A DNA stretch of 64,000 nt from Ipomoea triloba (GCF_003576645.1 NC_044916.1:12053025-12117024); one strand, 5' to 3'. Counted from the stretch's first letter, positions 11,365-23,792 are shown. The notes: generated by a model from the letters alone, not told the origin. Program-made: numbers and translations.

Positions 11365-12670
11365 TTATGAATTGACTTTTTTTTTTTAACTAAAACTTCT
11401 AGCATTGAGATCAATCCTCATTTTTTATAAAAGAACCATGTTCTCATTTGATCTTGCCCAATATATTATTAATTTTGTTGTATTACTTTTATGGATTTCT
11501 TAAGAAAATTTCATGTTGTATTAAATGGGTTTCAGGACTGGTTGAGCTACCCATGAGTGCTAAATATGCATGGGAAATTTGTCGGTATCATTTGGGAAAT
11601 ATGTTCAAGAATGACTTAATAAGTAGATATTGTTACACGTTGTCATCCCTATTTACAATAAACTAAATAGTGTAGGAAGCAGTCAACCGAAAGAAGTATT
11701 ATTATTGATCACAAAATTATAGAATGAAGGGTAAAACAGAAAAATTACTCCCTTTAAAAAAAAATTTACATTAGTTGAAATGGAACAACTTGGAGTTTCT
11801 TGCAGAAGAGATTGTCCTCTTGTATATATATCATATATTATAGAATCTTTATTACTATGGTCAGATTTTTACTTGTACTGTTGTGCTAAGTACATATATT
11901 TCTATTACTTTAAAAAAAAAAAAAACTTTTTTCAAATAAATAAACTCAAAATAAATTTAATTAAAAGAATGATAGGTTACATGCATGTGATTATGCATTT
12001 ATGCACATAATATATAGTTTTATTTCATATATTAACCACAAATTTGTATGAGCTCATGTGCTTATAATAAAAATATATAACGGATTTAAAGCCATAGAAA
12101 GGCAATCTTATTCAAACACACCAAAACTTGTTAATTTGTAGTCACATTTTACACTCGTAAAATATTAACCCAACACTTTGCTTATCATCATGAGATAATC
12201 CTTTCATTTGAATAGGGGTATATTCATAAAGAAAATTCAAAACATAAATTCAACTAAACTTCTCACTTATAAGTGTTAATTTACCACCTTGAACTTCCTC
12301 AAGGCGTCAAGCTCGGAGTTCGGCCTTGGACTTCCTAATGGCACCGAGCTCGGGCTACCAATATGAACAAAAAATTATCAATATGAACCTAATATAATGA
12401 CATCCAAAGCACCAATATGAACAAAAAAAAAATTTTAAAAAAAATTCTAAAAACACTAATCCAAACTTAAAAAATCAGATTATCAATATGATTGAATGAT
12501 ACCCGTTTTTAATTAGGCCGGGAATGAGATTTTTAATTGAATGGGTAATCAAATCCATACTTTTGTTCTAAAAAGTTGTCACCCAAACACTAACTACTAT
12601 TTTAATTCCCATTCCTAATGTGTAAATCCATGAACCAAACACACCCTTAATAATCTTTTTATAATAATAG
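11365..12670. other. AT-rich intergenic tract
   Basis: No supported gene. About 12590-12650 ends in a CATGAACCAAACACACCC segment that looks like the right terminus of a Tourist-like MITE. A short GC-richer patch at 12290-12350 contains repeated GAGCTCGG/AAGCTCGG words with no assigned meaning. Confidence 0.45.
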
Positions 12671-12671
12671 A

Positions 12672-13325
12672 TATGAGGAAAAAGGTTCAAATTGGCCACT
12701 GAACGTAACTTGAAAGTGCAATTAGGCCACTGAACATTCCTAATGTATTCAATTTCACCAAGTTACAATGCATTTCATCACGTTACTTGCTTATATGGAC
12801 TATGAGTTGACATTTTAAAATAATTTTTAATAATAAACTATTAAAATAAAAATTAAAATAATTTAAAAAATTGAAAAAATAATATAAAAAAAACACACCC
12901 ATACCCCTTTTAATAATATCATTGCCAACTTGATAGGAAACTTGTGGATGAATCAAATTTTATTTATTTATTATTATTATTATTATTATTGTTGTTGTTG
13001 TTGTTGTTGTTATTATTATTATTATTATTTACGGAAACTCAAGTTTTTTCACAAAACAATTTTTGCTTTATTATGGTGTGTGTTTTTTTTTAAAAAAAAA
13101 TTTAATTATTTTAAACTTTTTATTTTAATAGTTTATTAGTAAAAATTATTTTTAAATGTCAATTCACCGTCCACGAAGCAAGTAACCTCTGATGAAATGG
13201 ATGGTAACCTGCTATCAGGTGAAATTGCATACATTTAAAGTGTTCAATGGCCTAACTGCACTTTTTTTTTTTGGTTCAGTGGTCTAATTGCACTTCGAGA
13301 TAACGTTCAGTTTTGAACCTTATTC
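12672..13325. mobile_element. MULE-like MITE with long inverted repeats
   Basis: The left arm (AAGGTTCAAATTGGCCACTG, then an AGTGCAATTAGGCCACTGAA block) is mirrored by the right arm (about 13200-13322), and a TTAGTAAAAATTATTTTTAA-type segment pairs with the left interior. The centre holds a TTA/TTG microsatellite (12969-13029). Flanks do not show a clean duplication, so boundaries are approximate. Confidence 0.6.
12969..13029. repeat. (TTA)n-(TTG)n-(TTA)n microsatellite
   Basis: Seven to eight TTA units, seven TTG units, then TTA again, inside the MITE loop. The short ORF over it is an artefact of the repeat. Confidence 0.9.
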
Positions 13326-15530
13326 CTATATATGATATATTTTTTGACACCTTAAAATTTCCTAGTGAATAAATGATTTGGGAAAACCAAAATGGGGCAT
13401 GAAAGAGGAGTAGAGAACATAACAAGAGGTGTATGCGTCGGGGATAGGGGGTCATTAATTCATTATGTGTGACCAACTTCTTGTCTCACTTTTTTTTTTT
13501 TTTTTTTTTCTTCTTCTTCTTCTTCTTTTTCCAACTCGTGGGAATCATGTACCTACTCCCTGCCCCATGCAAGTACCCAATTACCATTTTCATACAACAA
13601 AGTTCAAACTAAAGTTTTTTGTACTACCATGCTATTTCCCGTCATATTTAAAAAAAAAAAAAAACAAATGTATTTAGTCTCAACTAAAAAGAATAAATTG
13701 ATAGTTAAATTGCACATTTATTACATCTCTCATGTGCAGGTCAAGTTTTTTTGACAAGCTACGCACAACATGTTGAACATAGTCTAGGTGATACGGTGAT
13801 TGATATGTTCTATCTCAACTAAAAGCAACACCATTTTGATTTTTTTGAAGTTTTTTGCGGCTCAATGTTGAGGTGGAGGAAATAGAGGATATGAGAAAGA
13901 AGGTTGAAGAACTCTATAAGTATAAGTTTTTTTGTGGGTACACTATAAAAATAAATAAATAAAAACAAGAACATGTAATTATAGCGTGCATTTTGCGCAC
14001 CAAATGCGGGCATGTAAATTGACGTACATCTTTTTTTTGATAGAATTGTTTTTTTTTTTAATCTTTCTCTCTCTCTCCTCTCTCCCAGTTCGCCTAACAA
14101 AAATCAAGAAAAAACCTATCTGCTAAGGTTGCTCTAAGAGCAACCAAATGGTTGCTTGCAATTTTAGATTTTTGTCAAGAATGAAACATGTGACAAGCAA
14201 GATAAATAAAAGCTAAAAAAACATTAATAAAAAAAGAAAAAAAAAAAACAGAAAAGAAAAGTTAAGGCGGGCAGGCGGTCTTCAGTTGGAAACTACCCTG
14301 ACTCTTCCATGGGGTGGTGCTAGTGCACGCAATGCATACCAGTTTTTTTTTTTTTTTTTTTTTTAAAGAACTTTGCAAAAAAGGAGAAAAAAAAAATTAT
14401 TGTTAGTAAGAGAACCTAATTCTTTCTCTTGTATTACCTCTCTCCTTCAGATCACACATGCACAGGCACTCTCTCACCAACATAAGCAACAAAACTAAAA
14501 AACAAAACAAAACAAAAAGAACCAATGAAAATGCCCTAAATGATTAAGTTGCTAGTTAATTAATTGCACATTTATTATTTAGATATATAATGATCACTAT
14601 TTGATATTTTATTTTGTTACCGTACTAAAAGAATAGAACAAGTTTTTCTCAAAAAAAAAAAAAGAATAGAACAAGTGGTATAACTTTAAATAAAATAATC
14701 ATTCATTTAAATTATATTTTTGTTTGGGTGATAACAGTGATTAAAGCATTGATTGATTAAAATAGAATTGATTTTGTAATTTATTTCTTCCCAAAAAATT
14801 GAATCTCTAACTCTAAAAACTCTCACCTATTATATTATTATTGTTTTTATTGATTAATGTATTTGATAACATCAATCTGTGTCACTCAATAAGATAAGTG
14901 AGATTTGCTTTCTGCTAAGACATCATAATTAGAGGAAATTATGTGAGTTAGGGCCAGCGTTGGGTAGTTATAATTGCAGAGTCAAGTCAAGATATTGTCA
15001 GATTGTTTAGTCTTAACAAAATATAATAGTGACAGATTACTATAACCAATAATTACAACTCAATTGCTTTTGTGACATGACTTAAAATAAGTTAACTATC
15101 AAACTATCGTTTAGGGAAGAAAATTCTAGTTTATTCTTGAAGTGTGGTACACACTATATGTGGATATATACTCTTTTTTTTTTCTTACATGTAATTATTA
15201 TATCATGCATTTAAAACTTGATGGGTCTAAATATGTTAATTAGATATTTGACTTGATGAATGTAAGAGCCTAATAGGTTTAAAGATGACCAAGAAAAAAA
15301 GGATTAGATTGGTGAACAATGAATTTCATATAGTTGGGTTGGATGTAGAGGTCTAGTGGGCTAAGAAGACCCCTACAAGGTTGGTATGTGTTGGTCCCGA
15401 TAGGGTTAGAGAACAAGTCTAGAGAGGGGTGAATAGACTTGTTAGGTTTTGAAAATTCTTGTAAATCGTTAGAGTACTCAAGAAGTAACTTTAACGTTTT
15501 GAGAGTAGTTATGCACATCGAAAATTTTAG
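13326..15530. other. AT-rich intergenic tract with homopolymer runs
   Basis: No gene supported on either strand. Contains long T runs (about 13489-13510, 14343-14364) and a CTT-type run at 13511-13526. The segment from about 15240 has retroelement-like non-coding character (GGGGTGAATAGAC near 15426) but no paired LTR was found. Confidence 0.5.
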
Positions 15531-15534
15531 GTAA

Positions 15535-15646
15535 CCCTTTCTAAGCTTTGTTTGCACGCAAATTTGTTCTTGAAAGAGTTAGGTTTGGTTCCCTTTCTAA
15601 GCTTTGTTTGCACGCAAATTTGTTCTTGAAAGAGTTAGGTTTGGTT
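15535..15646. repeat. Perfect tandem duplication, 2 x 56 bp
   Basis: 15535-15590 and 15591-15646 are identical, both starting CCCTTTCTAAGCTTTG and ending TTAGGTTTGGTT. The identity implies a recent event. Confidence 0.9.
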
Positions 15647-15689
15647 CTTGATAAAATGCAATGAAAAACAGTAATTAAGTATATATATA

Positions 15690-15925
15690 TATAGATTTTG
15701 GTTCAGGTGTGACCGTGCTCTCCCGTGCGGCCGTGCGGTCACACACCACTCAATGTTACGAAATACACCACTCAATGTTAAGAAACACACCACAATGAAA
15801 CACACCACAGTGCATATTTGTGTGGTGTGTTTCTTAACATTGAGTGGTGTATTTCGTAACATTGAGTGGTGTGAACCGCACGGCCGCACGGGAGAGCACG
15901 ACCGCACCTGAACCTGACCCTATAT
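15690..15925. mobile_element. Near-perfect hairpin MITE
   Basis: Left arm carries GGTTCAGGTGTGACCGTGCT then CACACCACTCAATGTTACG; the right arm is its reverse complement (ACATTGAGTGGTGT, then GAGCACGACCGCACCTGAAC). It is embedded in TATATA runs on both sides, which hides any TA target duplication. Related ends (GTGCGG...TTGAACC and CCCTATATATA) occur near 53650-53690 and 54480-55000. Confidence 0.75.
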
Positions 15926-15959
15926 ATATATATATATATATATAGTAGACTACGATTCT

Positions 15960-16190
15960 ATGTATTCATGTTATGGGTACTTAAACATAGGTTGTAACGT
16001 GTTTTGTATATTCGAATGTTAGGAGGATGATTTCTGTGTAGTTGTGTCAATATTATGTGTATTCCCTCAAGTCATTCTGTGTATTCTAGACAAGGATTAT
16101 GTGTATCCCCTAAAGTCATTCGCGTCCACTGTCCACTAACATTCAAAACGACGTCGTTTTGGACCAGTGTCCACAGTGCATTGTGAATAA
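15960..16190. repeat. Right-half fragment of the 7004-type MULE-like element
   Basis: Shows the TGTGTATTC internal words, then AAAACGACGTCGTTTTGGAC and GTCCACAGTGCATTGTG. The terminal ATATCGTGG-type end is missing, so the copy is truncated. Confidence 0.5.
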
Positions 16191-16199
16191 AGTTTATGA

Positions 16200-17599
16200 G
16201 AAACCTAATCATGTAGTACTAGAAATGAAAGCAATGTTGTAGTTGATGTGCTTTCAGTTGTATTGCCTCTTGAACGATAGACCCACAGAATAATGTTAGT
16301 TGTTTTGTCACATACTTGATTCAGAATCTTAGATGGTGTATTGGTATTACTTTTAATCCCATGTAGACATGTAGTAATTTCAAACTGAATATAGACTTTG
16401 CAAGTTTAATGCTTGTTTTTTTTTGTGGGACAAGTTTAATGCTTGTGTGGACATAGTCAAATACCCGAAAAGTTATACATAGTCCACCTAGTGCTATGTG
16501 GACCATGGTTGTCGAATGAAACAATAGTACAATTAAAATGATACTTTAGTGTTACTATAATGAAACTAGTGTGTGGAAAAATGAAACTAAAAACAGAGCT
16601 CATTCAATAATGTATATTGTCAAATAAAACTGTAGTATAATTAAAATGATGTTATAGGCTCTGTTTGGCAGAGCTTATTTAGGAGCTTATAGCTTATTAT
16701 AAGCTACTAATAAGTTATAAGCTCTGTTTGGTAATGTTCCTAAAATAAGCTAGTAGCTTCCTAACTTTTTTTCCATTTTTAACCTTATTATTTTAAAGAA
16801 ATGACATCATTTACCCCTTCCCAATTAAAACTTTTTTGACTTTTTCTCTTCAATATGTTTGGTTGTAATTTCAATTTGATATTTATGTTTGAACATTGAT
16901 TTTTATATGAACTAATCTTATGAATTATAAACATTTTGTTTTACTCTATATGTTTTCAATTATATGTTCTTACTTTATATTTTATTAAAATATATTGATT
17001 TCACTATTTTATATTTTAATATATAAACAAACATATTTAAATTTAAAACTATTTAAATTGTATGAACCCTTTTTAGTCTTTTTACCTCTATCAGCTTATC
17101 AAGAATCTAATTTTACCAAACACTTTTAAGCATAACAGCTAGCTTAACAACTATTCAGATTTCAGCTTCGAGCTTATAGCTTTTCAGTTTTCAGCTACTT
17201 TCCAACTTTCAGCTAACTTTTCAGCTAGGTTTGCCAAACATAGCCATAGTTTTGTTATAATGAAACTAATGTGTGTGTGTGAAAAATGAAACTAAAATCC
17301 AAAGTCATATAATAACATATATTGTCAAATGAACCTAGTGTGTAATTAAAATAATACTTTAGCATACTGCAATTAAACTAGTGTGTATAGAAAATGAAAC
17401 TACAAAATAGAGCTCATGCAATAATGTATATTGTCAAATGAAATTGCAATAGAATTAAAATGATATTTTGGTGTTGCTATTATGAAAGTAGTGTGTACGG
17501 AAAATAAAACTGAAAACAGAACAACATTGTCAAATTAAACTAAAGTGTAATTAAAATGATACTTACTTCATAGACCACACTACTACATAGACCATCTGT
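16200..17599. repeat. Degenerate array of roughly 110-bp repeats, interrupted by a MITE
   Basis: Words such as ATTGTCAAATGAAAC, TAATTAAAATGATACTTTAG and ATAATGAAACTAGTGTG recur in order several times (for example near 16530, 17260, 17340, 17420, 17540) and again at 21350-21860. No protein is encoded. It is probably the interior of an old transposable element. Confidence 0.55.
16654..17248. mobile_element. Tourist/Harbinger-like MITE, 589 bp
   Basis: Element 16657-17245 has ends GGCTCTGTTTGGCAGAGC and, complemented, GGCTATGTTTGGCAAACC, with ATA on both sides (16654-16656, 17246-17248). Short AGCTTATAGCTTAT / TTCAGCTA repeats lie subterminally. The host repeat array supplies an empty-site comparison: the interrupted ATGATGTT...ATAGTTTTGTTATAATG reads like neighbouring intact units. 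Confidence 0.7.
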
Positions 17600-18259
17600 A
17601 AAATTTGCGGCAATTTATATCGTGGACTAGGGTGCACAATGCATTGTGCACCCCATACCAAAACAATGTCGTTTTGGTCATTTTAATTAATGGTTTGTTT
17701 TTTTGGAAATCACGTTTCCTATTTCGGCCGGTCTGTGTATTTGTGTTAATATTCTGTGTATTTTTGAAGACATTCTGTGTATTATAGACTATGATTCTGT
17801 GTAATCATGTTATGTGTACTTAAACATAGGTTGTGAATGTTAGGATGATGATTTCTGTGTAGTTGTATCAATATTCTGTGTATTCACTCAAGTCATTCTG
17901 TGTATTCTAGACAATGATTCTGTGTATTCATGTTAGTGGTATTTAAATACAGGGGTGATGTGTTTATGTGTTTGGTGTTTTCATTTTCTGTGTATTCTTT
18001 GAAGGCATTCTGTGTATTGTAAACTACGATTCTGTGTATTCATGTTAGGGGTACTTAAACATAGGTTGTGACGTGTTTTGTATATTCGAATGTAAGGGGG
18101 ATGCTTTCTGTGTAGTTGTGTCAATATTATGTGTATTCGCTCAAGTCAATTTGTGTATTATAGACAAGGATTTTGTGTATTCTAAACAATGATTCCATGA
18201 AGTCATTCGCGTTCGCGTTCACTAACATCGAAATGATGTCGTTTTGGACCAAGGTCCAC

Positions 18260-19474
18260 AGTGCACTCAGGGCCGGTCCTAAGCACGGGCGGGATGGGCG
18301 ATCGCCCAGGGCCCCATGCTAGAAGGGGCCCATCCATATGTATATGTATACATATATATTATAGTGTTATAACTAGTGTTATATTAGAAAATAAAAAATT
18401 AGTGTTATAATTATATTAGAAAACAAAAAGTTAAGAATAGATGGGATTGCAGGAAGCTGGAATCGATGCTTAATTAAATAAATTTAGAAATAGAATCAAC
18501 ACCTAATTATCTATTAGAATCGACACCCTAACCGGCTAACCCATTCGTCTTCTTCAATAAATTTTTTTCCCAATTCGATTCATACTCGCATCTTCGTGGA
18601 CGATAAACTATTGTTCTTTTGTTTGTCAGTTTGGCCCCATTGTCCGTTGTAACTTTGTAAGTTTTATTTTATTTGTAATTTGTTCTGTCTTTATTTCCTC
18701 TGCAACACTGCACACAGGCAACACAACACACATTAGGGATTTAGGGCTATAAATCTATCATCTTCTAATGAGTAATGCAAATATGTAAAAGAAAAGAACA
18801 AAAAATCATAGTTGTGTATCTGTTTGTGATACAACTGAAAACTGAGGAGAACTTTTTAAAAATATTCAGGTACTTTTGTTCTTTTCTTATATACAAATTT
18901 TAAAATTGTTTTATATAATATTACCTAAAAAAACATTTATCTGGAAGTGGAAAAAAAAAAAAACAAAAGAGCAGCTAATAGAATTACAAAGACAATCATT
19001 ATTGCATGGACCAAAAATAAAAATTACATTATTTTTGTACTGAAGATACATTATTTTTGTACTGTAGGCACATTATTTTAAGGTAAATTATTTTTATACT
19101 GAAGGTACATTATTTGATATATACTATCAAATAATTTATTTGATATATACTATCAAATAATGTACCTACAGTACAAAAATAATGTACCTTCAGTACAAAA
19201 ATAATGTAATTTTTATTTTTGGTCCACACAGCTGTGGACCATGGTCCATGCAATAATTTGCCTTACAAAGAAGAGCTATAAATAAATTTTTCAAAAAATC
19301 AGAATCATCTAACAAAACTTTGAAACAATCTAAAGAAAATGAATGTATTTCATGTTATTTGATATTATTATTTTTTAGTATTATTAAATTTAAATTTTAG
19401 TTTTTCATATAAGGGCCCATTTTTTTTAATTTCGCCCGAGCCTCCAAAATGTTTGGACCGGCCCTGAGTGCACT
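18260..19474. mobile_element. hAT-type non-autonomous element, 1199 bp, 8-bp target duplication
   Basis: Element 18268-19466. Left end CAGGGCCGGTCCTAAG and complemented right end CAGGGCCGGTCCAAAC form the terminal inverted repeat. AGTGCACT is repeated exactly at 18260-18267 and 19467-19474, the 8-bp size typical of hAT elements. No dimerisation or transposase sequence was found, only AT-rich interior and a nested MITE. It sits inside the GTGCAC-containing right terminus of the MULE-like element. Confidence 0.85.
18984..19271. mobile_element. MULE-type MITE (270 bp) nested in the hAT element
   Basis: Element 18993-19262 is flanked by TTACAAAGA on both sides (18984-18992, 19263-19271). The right end, complemented, starts GGCAAATTATTGCATGGACC, resembling the GGCAATTTATATCGTGGAC ends of the larger MULE-like family; the left end has lost about 20 bp of the terminus. 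The arms consist of ACATTATTTTTGTACTG words and their complements. A second copy lies at 52814-53082. Confidence 0.8.
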
Positions 19475-19512
19475 GTTTACCCTGGTCTACGATATAACGA
19501 TTGAAAATTTGC

Positions 19513-20438
19513 ACTCCAACACTGATCGTGAATTCTTAATCTTTCAATTTGGATCTGGTTTAAATGTAAGTTCTTGTTAACAATTATTGGCTCCAAGAAC
19601 ATCCAGGCCCAATCGAACTGCCTTCCTTGATTCAAATAAATTGTACAGTAGTATGTTTAGCCCAATTAAAAATGGGCTCCATGTTATGGTGCATAGGCCT
19701 AGCCCACTCTAACCAGGCTTGAAATCAGTAAAAGCCCACTGTCTAGCTTACTAAACAAGCACAATATTTATGCTACTTGACAAAAACGTTGGCTTGTAAC
19801 CTGTAAGTGTAAGGCACCAGTTTAGTTTGCGTGAGTGGTCATGCACTCTCATCTTTTAAGAGAGATCGGGTGTATAAAAACCCCTCGGGCTTAAGCTCAT
19901 TTCTCATCTCAGACTATGAGTTTTGTTGTACTTTCAAAAATTAAAATGAAATAAATTAATGAAGCTATTAAAAAAAAAGTTGATAATTAATTATTGATTT
20001 ATTGAAGTTGATAATTGTATCATTAAATAAAAAATAAAAAAGAAGAAGAAAAAAAAAGCATTCTAAACCTTGCACTATGCTTTTTCTTTTGTTTATTTAT
20101 TTTTTTTTTTAAACAAAAGAAATCATCTACATTTAGCAATAATTGGGTGTTGATCTGACCTAAAGTTGAAATATATAGAGATAATATTCCTTAAGATTTT
20201 ATTCCTTCAATCATCTCCAATTTAATAAAAAAGAAATTAACAAAGAGTTTGAGTACATTTTCAATTACCTTAAACCCATCTCTCTTTCTATTATTTTTCC
20301 CCCAAAATTTATTTTCCATAACTTACTACATACTTCTTAACATGATAATAAAACTCTTTATATTTATTAATTATTTAGAAGTTGATTGATTTCGCCACAA
20401 GTTCAAACAAAATATTATAATAATCAATTATCAAAAAG
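19513..20438. other. AT-rich intergenic tract
   Basis: No frame with protein similarity. Homopolymer and GAA/AAAAG low-complexity sequence (20040-20125) only. Confidence 0.55.
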
Positions 20439-21103
20439 ACTAAGGTGTTTGGTAAATAATCAGCCTATCAGCCAATTTTGGCTTATTTGACTACTATTAG
20501 TTGTTTGACTTGGTTGAAAAATCAATATAAGTGTTTGGTTAATAAGCTTTTTGTAACTCCAAAATACTAAAATTCAAAAGGCTACTCAAAACAGCCTTTT
20601 CAATTAGCTTTTTGAGAAAAGAAATTATATCAAACAGCTATCAGCTAACAGCTAATTTACCAAAGGCCCTGTTTGGTAAATGGTTGTTGGCTGATTGGGT
20701 TGGCTGTTTGGGTTAGAATGAATGATTTGTTGATAATATTGGCTGATTGTAGAAAGTTGTTCGATAAATTAGCTGTTAGCTGATAGCTGTTTGGTATAAT
20801 TTTTTTCTCAAAAAGCCAATTGAAAAGGCTGCTTTGAGTAGCCTTTTGAATTTTAGCATTTTGGAGTTACAAAAAGCTTATTAACCAAACAACTAATAGT
20901 GGTCAAATAAGCCAAAATTGGCTGATAGGCTGATTATATACCAAACATGGCCAAACACTTTTATACAATCAGCTAATGTTATCAACTAATTATATACCTC
21001 CTAACCCAATATGCTAAAGTTATCAGCTAATGTTATAAACTAATTATACTTCTAACCCAATCTGCTAACAGTTATCAGCTAGCCATTTACCAAATAGGGC
21101 CTA
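20439..21103. mobile_element. Inverted pair of related MITEs (GGCCCTGTTTGG family)
   Basis: 20445-20650 and about 20765-20950 are inverted copies of one sequence (arms contain AGCTGATAGCTGTTTG, CTTTTTGAATTTTAG-like words and GCCAAAATTGGCTGATAGG), separated by about 110 bp. A second set of ends, GGCCCTGTTTGGTAAATGG at 20664 and its inverted form CCATTTACCAAATAGGGCC at 21083-21102, shows an outer element overlapping the pair. No reading frame. A further copy is at 23793-24098. Confidence 0.6.
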
Positions 21104-22423
21104 AATCAAATAGTGTCACATTATGAATGTGAATATTAATAAGGATTGTAGTATTGCTTTTCTCAATATTTATTTATAATCAATTATCATAAAGAGTAAA
21201 TCAAACTTTTACTGATTTTGATATAACGAAGTATCTGTTCATAACTACTTTTTCAACTTACGAGTCAATTCTGTCCCTACTGAGGCTCAAACTTATGATT
21301 TCCTATTTGGGAGAGCCATTTTGTGTCACTAGACCACAAGGTCATTAACAGTTAAAATGAAACTAGTGTGTATGAAAAATGAAGCTAAAAACAGAACTTA
21401 TGCAATAGCACATTTGTCAAATGAAATTGTAATATAATTAAAATGATACTTCAATATTTTTATAATGAAACTAGCGTATGTAAAAAATGAAACAAAAAAA
21501 AGTACGCATACAATAACATATATTGTCAAATGAACATTGAAGTAATTAAAACTATACTTTAACGCTACTATAATTAAACTACTGTGTTGATTTTTTAAAA
21601 TGTAGTATCTATTCTTTAAAGAATCATGAGTATTTCAAAAAAAAAAAAAAAAAAAAAATAGTCTGCGAAAAATGAAACTAAAAAAAATAAAATAGAGTGT
21701 GCATATTGTTAAATAAAATTATACTAGAATTAAAATGATATTTTTTGTGTTTTTATAATAAAATTAGTGTGCGTGAAAATGAAACTAAAAAATATAAAAA
21801 TATTGTCAAATGAATCTGAAATATATTTCTTTATAGTACATGCTGCTATGTGAACCATGGTCCACGTTAAAATTTGCCGACAAAATAGAATGCCAAATTA
21901 TTTTACTGAAGCTATCCGCACATAATCAATGTGCGCATTACCCAAATTAGAAGATGATGTGTCAATTTTCACATAATTCTTTATTATTCTTATTATTATT
22001 TTTTAATCTAGATTTTTGCAATTATTGCAAATTTGATACCATCACTCGCATGAGATTCATTATTTTTTTCAGAGTTAAATGTTAGTCTAAGTTCGGAGTA
22101 TTATATTATTATTAAATTATTTCATTTAATACATTTAAGAAGTTGTTAAGTTATCGTGATTTAATTTTTTATTATCTTGATTGTCTGCTAAGGTGTGAAG
22201 CACTTGGAATGAGATTTCGTTTTTAAAAAAAAAAATTATTTTTGTGTGCAAATAATAATAATAATAAGCTTATATATCTCAATAACAAAATATGAAAGCG
22301 TTTTGTTAGATCTTGTTCGATCAAAGTTTTAAGTTTAAAAAAATATTATAATGTATAGAATAGGTTTTTCATTTTTATTTAAAAATATTTTAATAATTCA
22401 ATTAATTGTCAGTATCACCTTAA

Positions 22424-22475
<52 letters not shown>

Positions 22476-22560
22476 GTGAATCACGTCACGGCGACATAAA
22501 ATTAAAGGAATAAGGAAAAGTGTATTTATCATTGTGGGCCTCCTGAAACAAAATTCAAAG
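21104..22560. other. Repeat-rich tract without genes
   Basis: 21265-21352 is a SINE-like fragment on minus (ACCTTGTGGTCTAGTGACAC). 21353-21860 is a second stretch of the roughly 110-bp repeat array seen at 16200-17599. 22424-22474 is an (AAT)n microsatellite. No gene. Confidence 0.5.
22424..22474. repeat. (AAT)n microsatellite
   Basis: About 17 AAT units. Confidence 0.95.
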
Positions 22561-23792
22561 CAAATAAAGGGCCTTAAATAAGATGGGCCACATGTCCATT
22601 TGCTCCTTCCAAAACATTCAGCACCGACAGAACTCCAGGGGTAAAATCGTCAATTCAATCGCATCATTTTTCTTCGGTGTACGGACTAACATTACCTATG
22701 ACACGCTGTACACAGACAAAACAATCTTCCAGTTGGCAAGCTGTCACCCTGTCGTAATCCGAAAACAACCCACTCCAAAGTCGTAATGAAGGAAAATTGA
22801 TGCCAAATTTTTATTTTTTGTTTTCTGAATCAGATTATTAAAGTTTTTAATTATGTTGAATGATTATGTAATTTGTATCATATTTGGTATTGTTGTCTAA
22901 TTTTTAACCAATTAGTTTCAAATTTTGAAAGGAACATTGCATTTGTTTCTTCCGAAAGGAACACTTCCAACAATAGTTGGCCGAAAAATTAGACAATAGA
23001 ACTAAATGTGATAAAATTACATAATCATGCATCTTATTAAAAAATTTTAATAGTCAATGACTAAATGTAATTTATGTATATAATTCAAAGGAACAAAAAT
23101 GAAATTTATTCAAAATTGATCGAATTATTGATTTAGTAATTACAAATTTTATGTTTAATTTTTCTTAAAAGTAATTTATTGACCTTTTTTATTGATCAAC
23201 TATTGACAACCAAAATTAATTTACTTTCTTATGGTGTTTTGTTGGTTAAGGTCGCAATTTGAACTTTACAGATTGGCCACACTCAATATCAACCGTGGGT
23301 TTTATCGTTAATATCAAATGTTAAGGGGACATTGCAAAAAAAAAAATGTTAAGGGGCCAGGAGCAATTTATTTATTTATTTATATTATTCCTGCACTACT
23401 ACTGCACTAGCACTTCTTATGTTGTTTTAGGTTTTTGTCGTAGTAACAAATAACAATTTCCCCTTTTAGGTTTACTACACGTACCTGCTTTCTGGTTGAA
23501 GTCACATGTATTCTTTTTAATTTCTTTTTTCGTTCAAATAAAATAATTATTTTTATTTCCTTTTTTTAAGTCATTGGAAAAGGAGTTTATCTTTTTCTTT
23601 TTTTCATTCAGTGTTGACTATTTACCAACTCTTTTGTTTGAGTTGTGCTTTCCGGTTAGGTTTTTTCACACCATCATACAATACCAATGATAGTTAAGTT
23701 GTTACTTAATGATTGAAAATATGTTTTTCTTCTTAGAATTTTTTTAAAGCATTGATTAACATTAATATCTTTTATATCTAATAAACATATAG
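22561..23792. other. Low-copy-looking tract, no supported gene
   Basis: 22560-22800 is less AT-rich and holds a 67-codon frame (22583-22786) with no recognisable domain; the GGGGTAAAATCGTCAATT word is often seen in plant gene-flanking DNA. It could be a remnant of a promoter or 5' region whose gene is gone, but nothing confirms this. The rest is AT-rich. Confidence 0.3.

Larger units (their letters stand above)
17600..19512. mobile_element. MULE-like element, outermost of a three-level nest
   Basis: Body 17609-19503, with AAAATTTGC duplicated at 17600-17608 and 19504-19512. Left end GGCAATTTATATCGTGGACT; complemented right end CAATCGTTATATCGTAGACC. It is the same family as 7004-7867, with the same GTGCAC and ACG(A)CGTCGTTTTGG-like words and an internal TTCTGTGTATT array (17740-18190). 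Removing the hAT insertion and one copy of its duplication leaves about 688 bp. No transposase. Confidence 0.8.

Noticed and set aside
22583..22786. 67-codon plus-strand frame in the 22.6 kb low-copy-looking segment
   Set aside because: No domain, no neighbouring exon with consistent phase; kept only as an uncertain non-coding remnant.
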